Assembly (NCBI RefSeq): GCF_042432495.1 | Contig: NZ_JBHLXC010000012.1 | Location: 310,001-374,000, forward strand | Length of the DNA: 64,000 nt | Source: Pseudochelatococcus lubricantis | Lineage (GTDB): Bacteria > Pseudomonadota > Alphaproteobacteria > Rhizobiales > Beijerinckiaceae | Direction: 5' to 3' | Notes under the pieces: model-generated | Told to the model about the DNA's origin: nothing | Seen by the model: only the letters and a program-made list of their open reading frames with translations | The model's database searches: none | Translations under genes and position numbers: made by a program | Shown here: piece by piece, positions 1 through 8,140 of the stretch | How the letters are laid out: each line of letters starts with the position of its first letter | How positions within the stretch are numbered: the stretch's first letter is position 1

Positions 1-774
1 AGCCGTGCCGGCAAGAAGCTTGCGAACCACACCGCGCGCCGCAAGCAGATTTCCGCGCTCGCCAACACCTGGGACGAGGAAATCGTCGACGAGCTGAAGG
101 ACCTTGCCGCTGTCAATCCCGCCCATGTCGTCCGCAAGCACCGTTTCGGCGCCTTCCACGAAACCCGGCTGGAGATCCTGCTGCGGATACTGGGCGTGCG
201 GCACCTGTTCGTCACCGGCGCCACGACGAACGCCTGCGTCGAGACCTCCATCCGGGAGGCCTATCTGCGCGATCTCGACGTCGTTGCCGTTGACGACTGC
301 ATCGCCGGCGTCAACGGCACGTGGGAGACGACGGCGAAGGAGGTCTGGCAGCAATATTTCTGCGAGCTGTCGACCAGCGCGGAAGTCGCGTCGTGGATCG
401 ATGAGAAGAGCAGACCGCGCGTGCTCGAATACGGCCACCAGTTGATCATGGTCGAGGACATCGACCGGTCGGTGGACTTCTACACGCGGTTGCTCGGCTT
501 CAGCATCCGCCCGGCCAAGCCGCTGGCGGACGGGCGCCCCTTCACCGCCTTCCGGCAGGGCATCGCCCTGATCGCAGGCAAGGAGGCGGGCCATCGCCAG
601 ATCGATCACATCGCCTTCGAAGTCAATGACGTGCGCGGCCTTGCTGCCCGGCTGAAAGAGGCTGACGTGCATTTCTTCAACGATCTGCACGACGGCCCCT
701 ATGGCCTGTCGATCTATGTCCGCGATCCCGACGGCACCAAGATCGAGCTTTACGAGACCGGGGCCACCGCCTGA
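1..774 (+). CDS. Isochorismatase-family cysteine hydrolase fused to a C-terminal VOC (glyoxalase-like) domain, 5' end outside window
   Basis: Reading frame 1 is open from the first base to a TGA at 772-774. The first ~130 residues match the C-terminal half of isochorismatase-like hydrolases: a KHRFGAFHET segment and GATTNACVETS, in which the Cys is the family's catalytic nucleophile. After a short linker (around DEKSRPRV) comes a complete vicinal-oxygen-chelate domain of about 110 residues, from MVEDIDRSVDFYTRLLGF to VRDPDGTKIELYET, with His (IDHIAF) and Glu (KIELYE) at the usual metal positions. Isochorismatase relatives hydrolyse amides or carbamoyl groups (biuret, N-carbamoylsarcosine, ureidoacrylate); the substrate here is unknown. 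The catalytic Asp and Lys of the N-terminal half lie before the window. The fusion is unusual, since the two domains are normally separate proteins. Confidence 0.85.
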   Translation, partial: SRAGKKLANHTARRKQISALANTWDEEIVDELKDLAAVNPAHVVRKHRFGAFHETRLEILLRILGVRHLFVTGATTNACVETSIREAYLRDLDVVAVDDCIAGVNGTWETTAKEVWQQYFCELSTSAEVASWIDEKSRPRVLEYGHQLIMVEDIDRSVDFYTRLLGFSIRPAKPLADGRPFTAFRQGIALIAGKEAGHRQIDHIAFEVNDVRGLAARLKEADVHFFNDLHDGPYGLSIYVRDPDGTKIELYETGATA

Positions 775-798
775 CCGGAAGGGACGCCGGCCGAGCCC

Positions 799-1797
799 TC
801 AGCTCAGCCGGCTTTCCAGCGATCTCTGGATCGCCGTCCGGGTCAGGTCGCGCGCGATGAAGACGAGGCCGGTCCGCGTCGCGCCCGCCGGCCACGCCGG
901 CAAAGTCTCCAGCGGAAACACGCGCTGCTGCACCCCCTGCACCACATGCGGCAGGTCGCTGCCGGTGACGGCCAGAAGGCCCTTGACCCGCAGAATGGAC
1001 TCGCCCCGGGCGGCAAGCAGCAGTTCGAGCCATTCGATGAAAGCGGCGCGCGGCACCGGGCAGTCGAGCGAAATGGTGAAGGAGCCGATACCGTCGCTAT
1101 GCGACGTCCAACTGGCGGAGAAGCCGCTTCCGGCGGGGAGCGGATCGTCCTGCGGCCGGAGGGCGAACAGGTCGGCGAAGCGCGGCGCCGCCTGCATGGA
1201 AAGCCGCACCGGCGGCGCCAGCGGGTTGAGGCCAGCAAGCGTCCGCTCCAGCACAGCGATCCCGTCGTCGTCGGCGATATCCGTTTTCGTGATCAGCAGC
1301 CGGCTGGCCAGCGCCACCTGCTGGCGCGCCTCGACAAAGCCTTGCAGGCTTTGCATCCCGCTCACCGCATCGACGGCGGTGGCGACGACACCGGGCGCGA
1401 AATGCACGTTCAGCGCCCGGTCGCTGACGACGGCGCCGAGGATCGGCCCCGGATCGGCCAGACCGCTCGTCTCCACCACGATGCGGCGAAAGGGCGGGAT
1501 GGCGCCGGACGCCGCGCCTTCGAGCAGATCGATGAGCGTCGACGTGAGATCCCCCCTCACCCCGCAGCACAGGCAGCCCGACGACAGCAGAACCACATCC
1601 TCCGCCACATCCCGCACCAGGACGTGATCGAGCCCGATCTCGCCGAACTCGTTGATGATGACTGCGGTGTCGGCGAACTCGGGACTCTGCAGAAGCCGCC
1701 GCAGAATGGTTGTCTTGCCGCTGCCGAGAAAGCCCGTCAGCACATGGAGCGGAATCCTGCCGCCCGCGCCGGATCGCGGCGGAAGCGCCAGCGCCAT
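799..1797 (-). CDS. CobW/G3E-family GTPase (metallochaperone type)
   Basis: The 332-residue protein has a Walker A motif GFLGSGKTT at residues 22-30, the GCLCCG motif (about 74-79) diagnostic of COG0523/G3E GTPases, an ITKTD-type guanine-specificity motif near residue 175, and a C-terminal CobW-C-like region ending in a LVFIARDLTR segment. Family members insert or deliver metals (Zn, Co, Ni, Fe) to client enzymes. The ATG at 1797 overlaps the stop of the upstream ridA-like gene (ATGA), so the two are translationally coupled. A metal-dependent amidohydrolase lies 1.7 kb away, and delivering metal to it would fit, but that is inference. No histidine-rich metal-binding stretch is obvious. Confidence 0.88.
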   Translation of the reverse strand: MALALPPRSGAGGRIPLHVLTGFLGSGKTTILRRLLQSPEFADTAVIINEFGEIGLDHVLVRDVAEDVVLLSSGCLCCGVRGDLTSTLIDLLEGAASGAIPPFRRIVVETSGLADPGPILGAVVSDRALNVHFAPGVVATAVDAVSGMQSLQGFVEARQQVALASRLLITKTDIADDDGIAVLERTLAGLNPLAPPVRLSMQAAPRFADLFALRPQDDPLPAGSGFSASWTSHSDGIGSFTISLDCPVPRAAFIEWLELLLAARGESILRVKGLLAVTGSDLPHVVQGVQQRVFPLETLPAWPAGATRTGLVFIARDLTRTAIQRSLESRLS

Positions 1798-2279
1798 CAG
1801 GAAACCTCGAAGATGGCATCGACTTCCACGGGCACGCCGCGCGGCAGCGACGACACGCCGACGGCCGCCCGGGCGTGGCGGCCGGCATCGCCGAAAACCG
1901 CTACCATGAGATCGGAAGCACCGTTGAGTACCTGCGGATGCCGGGTGAAATCAGGCGTCGCGTTGACAAAGCCGCCCAGCCGCACGACGCCCGTGACGCG
2001 GTCGAGATCGCCATCGAGCGCCGCCTTCACCTGCGCGATGATATTGATGGCGCACAGGCGGGCGGCCGCCTGTCCCTGTTCGACGTCATAGGTGTCGCCG
2101 AGCCTGCCGGTGAAGGCGTCCTTGCCGTCGACATGCGGCACCTGCCCGGAGACGTGGAGCAGATTGCCCGTCCTGCGGGTCGGGACATAATTGGCCGCCG
2201 GTGCGACGGGCGACGGAAGATCGATGCCCAGTTCCGCCAGACGGGTTGTCACGCGATGGCCCGTGTTATTATTGTCCAT
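1797..2279 (-). CDS. RidA/YjgF-family protein
   Basis: The 160-residue protein has RidA family features: a central LLHVSGQVPHVDGK segment, a conserved GDLDRVTGVVRLGGFVN stretch and a C-terminal HARAAVGVSSLPRGVPVEVDAIFEV. It belongs to the longer YjgF-like subgroup (about 150 residues, with the RAAVGV signature) rather than the 128-residue archetype. RidA proteins hydrolyse reactive enamine/imine intermediates to ketones and ammonia, or serve as ring-opening deaminases in catabolic pathways. The Arg in the RAAVGV context corresponds to the active-site Arg of the archetype. It is first of a two-gene unit with the CobW GTPase. Its upstream neighbour is a GntR regulator on the same strand. Confidence 0.9.
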   Translation of the reverse strand: MDNNNTGHRVTTRLAELGIDLPSPVAPAANYVPTRRTGNLLHVSGQVPHVDGKDAFTGRLGDTYDVEQGQAAARLCAINIIAQVKAALDGDLDRVTGVVRLGGFVNATPDFTRHPQVLNGASDLMVAVFGDAGRHARAAVGVSSLPRGVPVEVDAIFEVS

Positions 2280-2373
2280 GCCGATCTTTCCTCCCTGATT
2301 ATGCGCATCACACCGGGGATCGGTCCCGCTTCGGTAAAATCCGGCACGCGGCCTGGCGTGAGACTGGCGACAG

Positions 2374-3219
2374 TCACGCCCCCCTTGCAGACGGATAGGT
2401 CAGCGCGCCGGCGCGCGCGATGAACGGCAGATCCGCAATGCCGGACTCGCCGGTGACGCTCAACAGCGCTGCGCAGGTGCTGCGGATGTCGCCGACGATG
2501 GCCTGCCGCACGCCCGCGCCGTCGCCCGCGCGCAGCGCGTCAACGACGTGCTCGTGGTGCGAGGCGTCCCACGGCATGGAGGGTATGAGCAGCGACATGT
2601 ACATCGTCGGGCCGAACTGGAGCCAGAGCGACTCGATCAGCGGCACCAGCACGTCCGATCCCGAGGCCTCATACAGCATGAAATGGAACTGCTGGTTGAG
2701 CGACAGGCATCCCAGGATATCGCGCTTGTCGATCGCCGCGTGCAGTTCGTTGTTGATCCTGAGAAGATCGTCCGCCAGCGTCAGCCCGCCGTGCTTTGCC
2801 GCCCATTCGCCTGCCGTTCCCTCCACCACCTCGCGCACGGCGAAGAGATCGCGCAGCCGCGCCGGCCGCAGCCGGGGAACGCGGGCCGATCCGCTAGGCA
2901 TCTCCTCCAGGGCATTGGCCGCCACCAGCCGGCTCAGCACCTCGCGCACCGGCATGGCGCTCGTGCCGAATTCCGCCGCGAGCTTGCGCAGGCTCATGAC
3001 CTCGCCGGGCAGGAAGGCGCCGATCATCAACCCGCGACGCATGCGGCTCATGACCGTTCCGTAGACATGGCGGCGTTCCCGCTTCTGCGGCGATTCCTCC
3101 GGATCAGGGCTCTTCCGCTCCGGCGCCGGGTCCATGTCCCGGCCTACCATGTCCCGGCTCATGTCCTGCGGATCGAAGTCCGCCTGTTCCCGCCCCGGTT
3201 TGTCGCGCCCCATGTTCAC
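2374..3219 (-). CDS. GntR-family transcriptional regulator (FadR/FCD subfamily)
   Basis: The 281-residue protein begins with a charged, Met-rich tail of about 47 residues. A winged helix-turn-helix follows (about 50-115; LRKLAAEFGTSAMPVREVLSRLVAANALE is the recognition region, with the typical PVREAL-like motif). An all-helical FCD effector domain follows (about 120-265), with metal-ligand-type residues in the RINNELHAAIDK, LNQQFHFMLYEASG and HHEHVVDALRAGD segments. FCD regulators usually repress catabolic genes and respond to small acids. The extended N-terminus contains several alternative Met codons, so the true start could be internal. It probably controls the flanking ridA-cobW unit and the divergent amidohydrolase; no operator was identified. 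Confidence 0.88.
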   Translation of the reverse strand: MNMGRDKPGREQADFDPQDMSRDMVGRDMDPAPERKSPDPEESPQKRERRHVYGTVMSRMRRGLMIGAFLPGEVMSLRKLAAEFGTSAMPVREVLSRLVAANALEEMPSGSARVPRLRPARLRDLFAVREVVEGTAGEWAAKHGGLTLADDLLRINNELHAAIDKRDILGCLSLNQQFHFMLYEASGSDVLVPLIESLWLQFGPTMYMSLLIPSMPWDASHHEHVVDALRAGDGAGVRQAIVGDIRSTCAALLSVTGESGIADLPFIARAGALTYPSARGA

Positions 3220-3487
3220 ACCTCATAGCTCGGGAGGACACTGCTGGCGCGGGATGATCCTCCGCCGGATCGCATCGAGCTCCACGCCTTCCGATCCGCT
3301 GCACGCCGCTTCATCGCTGGCCCGCCGATGCCGATATTGACAGAAATCAAAATGTGATCTCATACTGTGATCAATAAATGATCTTCTCGCCACATGCAAG
3401 ATCTCCCGACAACCGTTCGTGCAAAGGTATTCCCGTAGGGGGATAGGCAACGCCCGGGAAGGAAGATCGGGGAAGGCGGATATCGTG

Positions 3488-4876
3488 ATGATCGCTGACA
3501 TCCGGACGATGGCGGATATCCGTGACGCCATCCGGCGCGGCGCGGCGGCCGGCGGCTACGTGCTCACCAATGCCCGCATCCCGGCAGCCGTACTGGCCGC
3601 CGATCTCCCGGGCCAGGAGACGGCCGCCACCGGCTTCGTCACCGCCGATCTCCACATCGCGGGTGGAGGCATCCGCGGCATCGTCCCGCGCGACATGTCT
3701 GCGCGCGAACCGTGGGCGCCGGATGTCGCCCGCCCCGCGCCCTGTGCGGTCATCGACCTGCGCGGCAGGATCGTGCTGCCGCCGTTCGTGGATTGCCACG
3801 CCCATCTCGACAAGGGACATATCCTGCCACGCACCGCGGACGGCGACGGCACGCTGCCCACGGCCATCGCAGTGACTGCGGCCGACCGCACCCACTGGAC
3901 GCCGGCCGACCTGCGCCGGCGCATGGGCTTCGCGCTGCGCTGCGCGCATCACCATGGCACAGCGTCCATGCGCACGCATATCGATTCCCAACCCGGCCAG
4001 TATCGGGTGTCATGGGAGGTGTTCGAGGAATTGCGCGATACCTGGCGGGGACGGATCGCCCTGCAGGGCGCGAGCCTCTTCAGCATCGAATACGTTCGCG
4101 ACGAGACCTTCTTCACGGAAGTCTGCCGGCGTGTCGGCCGCGCGGGCGGCGCGCTCGGCGCGGTCGTGTTCCCTACGCCCGACGTGGACGACCTGCTGGA
4201 GCGCATGTTCCGCGCCGCGTCCGATCATGGGCTCCCGCTCGACTTTCATGCCGACGAGACCAGCGATCCGTCCTCGAACATGCTGGAGCGCATTGCCGAC
4301 CGGGCTCTTGCACGCGCGGAATCGCCGCCGGTTCTCGTCGGCCATTGCTGTTCGCTCGCCGTGCAGGACGAGAACGACCGAAGGCGCACACTGGAAAAGG
4401 TGGCACGGGCCGGGCTCGGAATCGTGTCGCTGCCCCTGTGCAATCTCCATCTTCAAGACCGGCGCCACGATGCCACGACACCGCGCTGGCGAGGCATTAC
4501 CGCCATCCACGAAATGCACGAACAGGGCATCCCCGTGGCGATCGCCTCGGACAACACGCGCGACCCCTTCCACCCCTTCGGCGATCTCGATATGATGGAG
4601 GTCTTCCGCATCGGCGTCCGCGTCATGCATCTCGACCGCGCCCCCGGCAGTTGGATCGACACGGTCAACACCCTCCCCGCGAAGCTCATCGGTATCGCAG
4701 GCGGCCCGCTTTGCACCGGAGCCGGGGCGGATCTCGTCATCTGCGAAGGACGTTCCTGGTCGGAGTTGCTGTCACGGCCGCAGGCCGCCCGCATCGTGGT
4801 CGCCGGCGCCAGCCCGCTCGACAGCCCCCTGCCCGACTATGCCGAACTCGACGAATCTCCCAACGAGATGGTCTAG
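3488..4876 (+). CDS. Cytosine-deaminase-like metal-dependent amidohydrolase
   Basis: The 462-residue protein has the amidohydrolase-superfamily metal motifs: DCHAHLDKGH (HxH on strand 1), a His in the RTHIDS and DFHADE segments, VGHCCSL (His), and ASDNTRDPF with the conserved Asp. This order and spacing, especially HLDKGH and ASDN.RDPF, resemble E. coli CodA-type cytosine deaminases and related N-heterocycle deaminases. Substrate is unknown. An open frame extends upstream to 3419, but the ATG at 3488 is preferred because it directly follows a purine-rich GGGGAAGG stretch and begins the recognisable protein; a GTG at 3485 is an alternative. Neighbouring RidA and isochorismatase-type hydrolases suggest a nitrogen-heterocycle or carbamoyl degradation set. 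Confidence 0.85.
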   Translation: MIADIRTMADIRDAIRRGAAAGGYVLTNARIPAAVLAADLPGQETAATGFVTADLHIAGGGIRGIVPRDMSAREPWAPDVARPAPCAVIDLRGRIVLPPFVDCHAHLDKGHILPRTADGDGTLPTAIAVTAADRTHWTPADLRRRMGFALRCAHHHGTASMRTHIDSQPGQYRVSWEVFEELRDTWRGRIALQGASLFSIEYVRDETFFTEVCRRVGRAGGALGAVVFPTPDVDDLLERMFRAASDHGLPLDFHADETSDPSSNMLERIADRALARAESPPVLVGHCCSLAVQDENDRRRTLEKVARAGLGIVSLPLCNLHLQDRRHDATTPRWRGITAIHEMHEQGIPVAIASDNTRDPFHPFGDLDMMEVFRIGVRVMHLDRAPGSWIDTVNTLPAKLIGIAGGPLCTGAGADLVICEGRSWSELLSRPQAARIVVAGASPLDSPLPDYAELDESPNEMV

Positions 4877-4912
4877 AGCGCACGGTCTTATTCCGTCAGA
4901 GCGTCTGGCGTT

Positions 4913-5512
4913 TTAACCCGTTTGCTTCGCCAGCAAGCCTGCCGCCATGAGCTGAAACGCCTCAACGGCTTTGGGCAAAGCCGATCGTGGCTCATCGCTC
5001 GCGGCCACCCACAGGGCCGCGTTCAGCGCCGCGCCGTGGAGAAGGCGCGCTGCGGCGTCAACGTCGACGGGCTTGAGGATGCCCGTGGCGATCAAGCGGG
5101 CGACGGCCTGTTTCGTCATTTGCAAACAGGCATTCTGGCTTGGCCATTGCGACGGATCGCCGAGGAAAGCAGGCCCATCCAGCAACACAATCCGCTGCAC
5201 TTCGGGGTCGAGCGCCATCTCGATATAGGCCGCCCCCTCGGCGAGCATCCCCTCCCAATCGTTCCCCGTTGCGGCACCGGCCTCTTGCGCGCGCCTGGCC
5301 ATCTCGCCATCGACCTGGGCGACAACGGCGGCAAGCAGTCCCCTCTTGTCGCCGAAGTTGTGGTATAGCGCCCCGCGGGTGAGGCCGACATCCGCAGTCA
5401 ACTCGTCCATCGAGGCCGCAGCAAAACCCTTCTCGGCAAAAGCCTTGCGCGCGGCCGAGATCAGCCTGACACGGTTCTCCTCCATCATTTCGATGCGGCG
5501 CTTCGGAGCCAT
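4913..5512 (-). CDS. TetR-family transcriptional regulator
   Basis: The 199-residue protein has a standard TetR N-terminal DNA-binding domain: LISAARKAFAEKGFAAASMDELTADVGLTRGALYHNFGDKRGLLAAVV at about residues 17-64 (helix-turn-helix ending in the family signature GALYHNFGDK). The C-terminal ligand domain contains the DPEVQRIVLLDGPAFLGDP segment common in the TetR_C subgroup often found beside RidA or flavoprotein genes. It is divergent from the ridA-like gene at 5683, and the 170-bp space between them contains three similar palindromes close to the tetR start. This suggests autorepression and repression of the neighbour. Confidence 0.92.
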   Translation of the reverse strand: MAPKRRIEMMEENRVRLISAARKAFAEKGFAAASMDELTADVGLTRGALYHNFGDKRGLLAAVVAQVDGEMARRAQEAGAATGNDWEGMLAEGAAYIEMALDPEVQRIVLLDGPAFLGDPSQWPSQNACLQMTKQAVARLIATGILKPVDVDAAARLLHGAALNAALWVAASDEPRSALPKAVEAFQLMAAGLLAKQTG

Positions 5513-5530
5513 GATTCACTTTCATTTCAG

Positions 5531-5594
5531 ATACGCAACGTATTTGAGTTGACATGCGTCTCGTATGTGAGATTATACGACATACGCAGCGTAT
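5531..5594. promoter_or_regulatory. Three-copy ATACG-N3-CGTAT palindrome array, predicted TetR operators
   Basis: Three dyads occur in the tetR/ridA intergenic region. The first is ATACG-CAA-CGTAT at 5531-5543. The second is ATGCG-TCT-CGTAT at 5554-5566 (one mismatch; arms extend to ACAT/ATGT). The third is ATACG-CAG-CGTAT at 5582-5594. Centres are 23 and 28 bp apart. TetR proteins bind such short dyads as dimers, and the array begins 19 bp upstream of the tetR start codon. Binding is inferred from position and symmetry only. Confidence 0.7.
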
Positions 5595-5682
5595 ATCAAA
5601 TCACATTACCTCTTGTGAAGTCCCGACCGGCGGTAGCCAAGCCGGTTTCACGCGGGACAGCAGTATCTGAAAGGATCATGAC

Positions 5683-6081
5683 ATGACGCAACGCGAGGCT
5701 GTTTTCCCTGCAAACCGCCATGCCCTCTACGAGGCACACGGCTATTCGGCCGCGATCCGCTCCGGCGATCTGCTGTTTGTTTCCGGTCAGGTCGGCAGCC
5801 GCTCCGACGGCTCGCCGGAACCGGACTTTGCAGCCCAGGTTCGGCAGGCTTTCGCCAATCTGAAGGCGACGCTTGCGGCAGGGGGCTGCACCTTCGACGA
5901 CATCGTCGATGTGACGACCTTCCACACCGATCCCGAGAACCAGTTCGAAACCGTCATGGCCGTGAAGAACGAGGCATTTTCCCGCGCGCCCTATCCGAAC
6001 TGGACCGCGGTCGGTGTTAACTGGCTTGCCGGCTTCGACTTCGAAATCAAGGTCATTGCCCGCATTCCCGACAAGGCGTAA
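5683..6081 (+). CDS. RidA/YjgF-family protein
   Basis: The 132-residue protein is typical in length for RidA. It shows LLFVSGQVGSRSDGSPEPDFAAQVRQAF, the LAAGGCTFDDIVDVTTFHTD segment and the C-terminal NWTAVGVNWLAGFDFEIKVIA. The canonical active-site Arg of the RxxVxV motif is not evident: the equivalent stretch reads YPNWTAVGVNWL. This may place it in a non-archetypal subfamily without imine deaminase activity. An AAAGGATC stretch upstream of the ATG serves as ribosome-binding site. It is the only gene of its unit and is divergent from tetR, so it is the likely target of the operator array. A reactive-metabolite-triggered detoxification role is inference. Confidence 0.88.
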   Translation: MTQREAVFPANRHALYEAHGYSAAIRSGDLLFVSGQVGSRSDGSPEPDFAAQVRQAFANLKATLAAGGCTFDDIVDVTTFHTDPENQFETVMAVKNEAFSRAPYPNWTAVGVNWLAGFDFEIKVIARIPDKA

Positions 6082-6228
6082 GCCGCCGCGGCCCGGCGGC
6101 GGTTTTCCATGAACGGATGCCGGACCTGCGCTTTTCACGGAAGCGCAAGTTCCATGGCATTCAAGCGTGGCCGCCCGATCGCGAACCTCGGCATGCGATC
6201 CGGCGTCAAGGCTCGCCCACACCTGACC

Positions 6229-7074
6229 TTAACCTGCCGGCGGGATCGTGGAAACCTGCTCTGTCACCATTCGGTGGCGGCCGATCGGAAGCATGATCGG
6301 CCTCCCCGAGGTCGGGTCGACGATGATGCGACTTTCGAGGCCGAAAACCTCTCGCACGTGCTGTTCCGTCAGCACGTCTTCCGGCTTGCCGGAGACGTGC
6401 AGGCGCCCGCCCGCCATGGCGACGAGGTGGTCCGCATAGCGTGCCGCCAGGTTGAGATCGTGCAGGACCATGACGACCGTGGTGCCGCGCGCCCGATTCA
6501 GATCCGTCAGAAGATCCAGAACCTCGATCTGATGACTGATGTCGAGAAATGTTGTCGGCTCGTCCAGCAGCAATATCTCCGTCTGCTGCGCCAGCGCCAT
6601 GGCGATCCATACACGCTGGCGCTGGCCGCCGGAAAGTTCGTCCACCGGTCGCTCCGCGAGGGCGACGGTTTTGGTCGCCACGAGTGCCGCCGCTACGGCT
6701 TCGTCGTCCTTGCGCGTCCAGCGCGAGAACAGGCCCTGATGAGGGTGCCTGCCGCGGCTGACGAGATCGGCAACCGTAATGCCCTCCGGCGCGACGGGAG
6801 ACTGGGGAAGCAGGCCCAGTGTCCGCGCCAGTTCCCGCGATGGAATGCGGTGGATCGACTTGCCGTCGAGCAGCACCTGCCCCTGACGCGGCGAGATGAG
6901 CCGGGACATCGTGCGCAAGAGCGTGGACTTGCCGCACGCATTGGCGCCGACGATCGCGGTGATCTTGCCCGGCGGCACGGCAAGATCAAGCCCGCGTAAA
7001 ATGTCGGTGTCGCCATAACCGGCGGAAACCCGGTTGGCGACAAGGGAGCAAGCAGTCATCGGATAAGCGGTCAT
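6229..7074 (-). CDS. Ferric-siderophore ABC transporter ATP-binding protein (FecE/FepC family)
   Basis: The 281-residue ATPase has Walker A GANACGKST (residues 43-51), a Q-loop LLPQSPVAPEG, signature LSGGQRQR, Walker B EILLLDEPT and the H-loop VLHDLNLAARYADH. The HDLNLA string and LxxQxxxxPxGxTVxxLVxxGRxPHxG pattern are characteristic of the FecE/FepC/BtuD group for iron-siderophore and cobalamin import. It is last in a four-gene unit (binding protein, two permeases, ATPase). The start region is a 15-bp tandem duplication encoding MTAYP/MTACS, so translation could begin at either ATG (7074 or 7059). Confidence 0.93.
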   Translation of the reverse strand: MTAYPMTACSLVANRVSAGYGDTDILRGLDLAVPPGKITAIVGANACGKSTLLRTMSRLISPRQGQVLLDGKSIHRIPSRELARTLGLLPQSPVAPEGITVADLVSRGRHPHQGLFSRWTRKDDEAVAAALVATKTVALAERPVDELSGGQRQRVWIAMALAQQTEILLLDEPTTFLDISHQIEVLDLLTDLNRARGTTVVMVLHDLNLAARYADHLVAMAGGRLHVSGKPEDVLTEQHVREVFGLESRIIVDPTSGRPIMLPIGRHRMVTEQVSTIPPAG

Positions 7075-7085
7075 CGGATAAGCGG
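7056..7085. repeat. 15-bp perfect tandem duplication at the ATPase start
   Basis: The 15-mer TCATCGGATAAGCGG occurs twice head to tail (7056-7070 and 7071-7085). It is followed by a second imperfect 17-bp tandem pair (7086-7102 and 7103-7119; TCGTGGCAAGTTGGCGG against TCATGGCGAGTTGGCTG) that reaches into the end of the permease gene. Both look like replication-slippage duplications. The first supplies the ATPase gene with two in-frame ATG codons. Confidence 0.8.
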
Positions 7086-7102
7086 TCGTGGCAAGTTGGC
7101 GG

Positions 7103-8140
7103 TCATGGCGAGTTGGCTGTCCGGTTGGCGCGGACGATCAGGAAAATCAGATACGGCGCTCCCAATGCTCCGGTAACGACACCCACCGGATAGCGGCTCG
7201 GCAACAGGAACTGGCCGCAGTAGTCCCCCGCCAGCACAAGCATTGCGCCGATCAGCGCGGACGGGATCAGCAACGATCCGTTATTTCCCATAATGCGGGC
7301 CGCGATTGGTCCCGACAGGAACGCGACAAACGCGATCGGCCCCGCCACCGCCGTCGCGGAGGCGATCATGCCGACCGCCGCAACGATGACCATGACGCGG
7401 GTCCTTACGACCCCTACCCCCAGCGCCGCGGCAGTGTCGTCACCCAGCTTCAGCGCGTCAAGGTCCCGCGCGCGGCTTGTCAGCAGCCCGCCGAAGGCAA
7501 CCACCGCCAGCACGAGCGGAAGCGCGTCGCTCAATTGCGCGCCATTGACGCTGCCGGTCAGCCAGCGCATCGCCTCCTGCAGGGTCCAGGCCGGGGCGCG
7601 GGAAAGGACATAGGCGATGAAGCTGTCCAGCATCGCCGAAACGCCGATCCCGACAAGGATAAGCCGCATGCCCGCAACGCCGTTTCTGAATGAAAGAGCA
7701 TAAACCAGCAACGCCACCCCCAGACCGGCCGCGACGGCAATGACCGAAACCAGAGGCCCCTTCAGCGATAGAACGACGATGGCAAACACCGCCGCCGCGC
7801 TGGCGCCGGAGCTGATGCCGATGATGTCCGGGCTGGCGAGAGGATTGCGCAGCATGATCTGGAAGGCCACCCCGCCAAGGCCGAAGCTCAGTCCCGCGAG
7901 GATCGACAGAACCGCCCTCGGCAGCCGCAATTGCCCGACGGTAAAGCTCGCGCCCGCCACCTGCTCCCCAAGCAGCACGCGAATGACGTCTTCAGGCGGT
8001 GTGAAGGACTGCCCCAGCAGCAGCGTCAGGGCGAACATCGCCACGAGCAGGACCGCCAGGACGCCGATCACAAGGCTGCGCCTGCGTGCGCGCCGGCGGC
8101 GATTGTCGATGATGGAGTCGAGGGTGGGAGAAAGCAACAT
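7103..8140 (-). CDS. FecCD-family iron-siderophore ABC permease (second permease)
   Basis: The protein has about 345 residues with roughly nine to ten hydrophobic segments and FecCD landmarks: QLRLPRAVLSILAGLSFGLGGVAFQIMLRNPLASPDIIGISSGAS near the N-terminus and GPIAFVAFLSGPIAARIMGNN with LLPSRYPVGVVTGALGAPYLIFLI near the C-terminus. The ATG at 8140 overlaps the upstream permease stop (TGATG); a GTG one codon earlier is possible. It forms the heterodimeric inner-membrane channel with the 8140-9198 product. The cytoplasmic GPIAF.AFLSGPIA loop couples to the ATPase. Confidence 0.93.
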   Translation of the reverse strand: MLLSPTLDSIIDNRRRRARRRSLVIGVLAVLLVAMFALTLLLGQSFTPPEDVIRVLLGEQVAGASFTVGQLRLPRAVLSILAGLSFGLGGVAFQIMLRNPLASPDIIGISSGASAAAVFAIVVLSLKGPLVSVIAVAAGLGVALLVYALSFRNGVAGMRLILVGIGVSAMLDSFIAYVLSRAPAWTLQEAMRWLTGSVNGAQLSDALPLVLAVVAFGGLLTSRARDLDALKLGDDTAAALGVGVVRTRVMVIVAAVGMIASATAVAGPIAFVAFLSGPIAARIMGNNGSLLIPSALIGAMLVLAGDYCGQFLLPSRYPVGVVTGALGAPYLIFLIVRANRTANSP

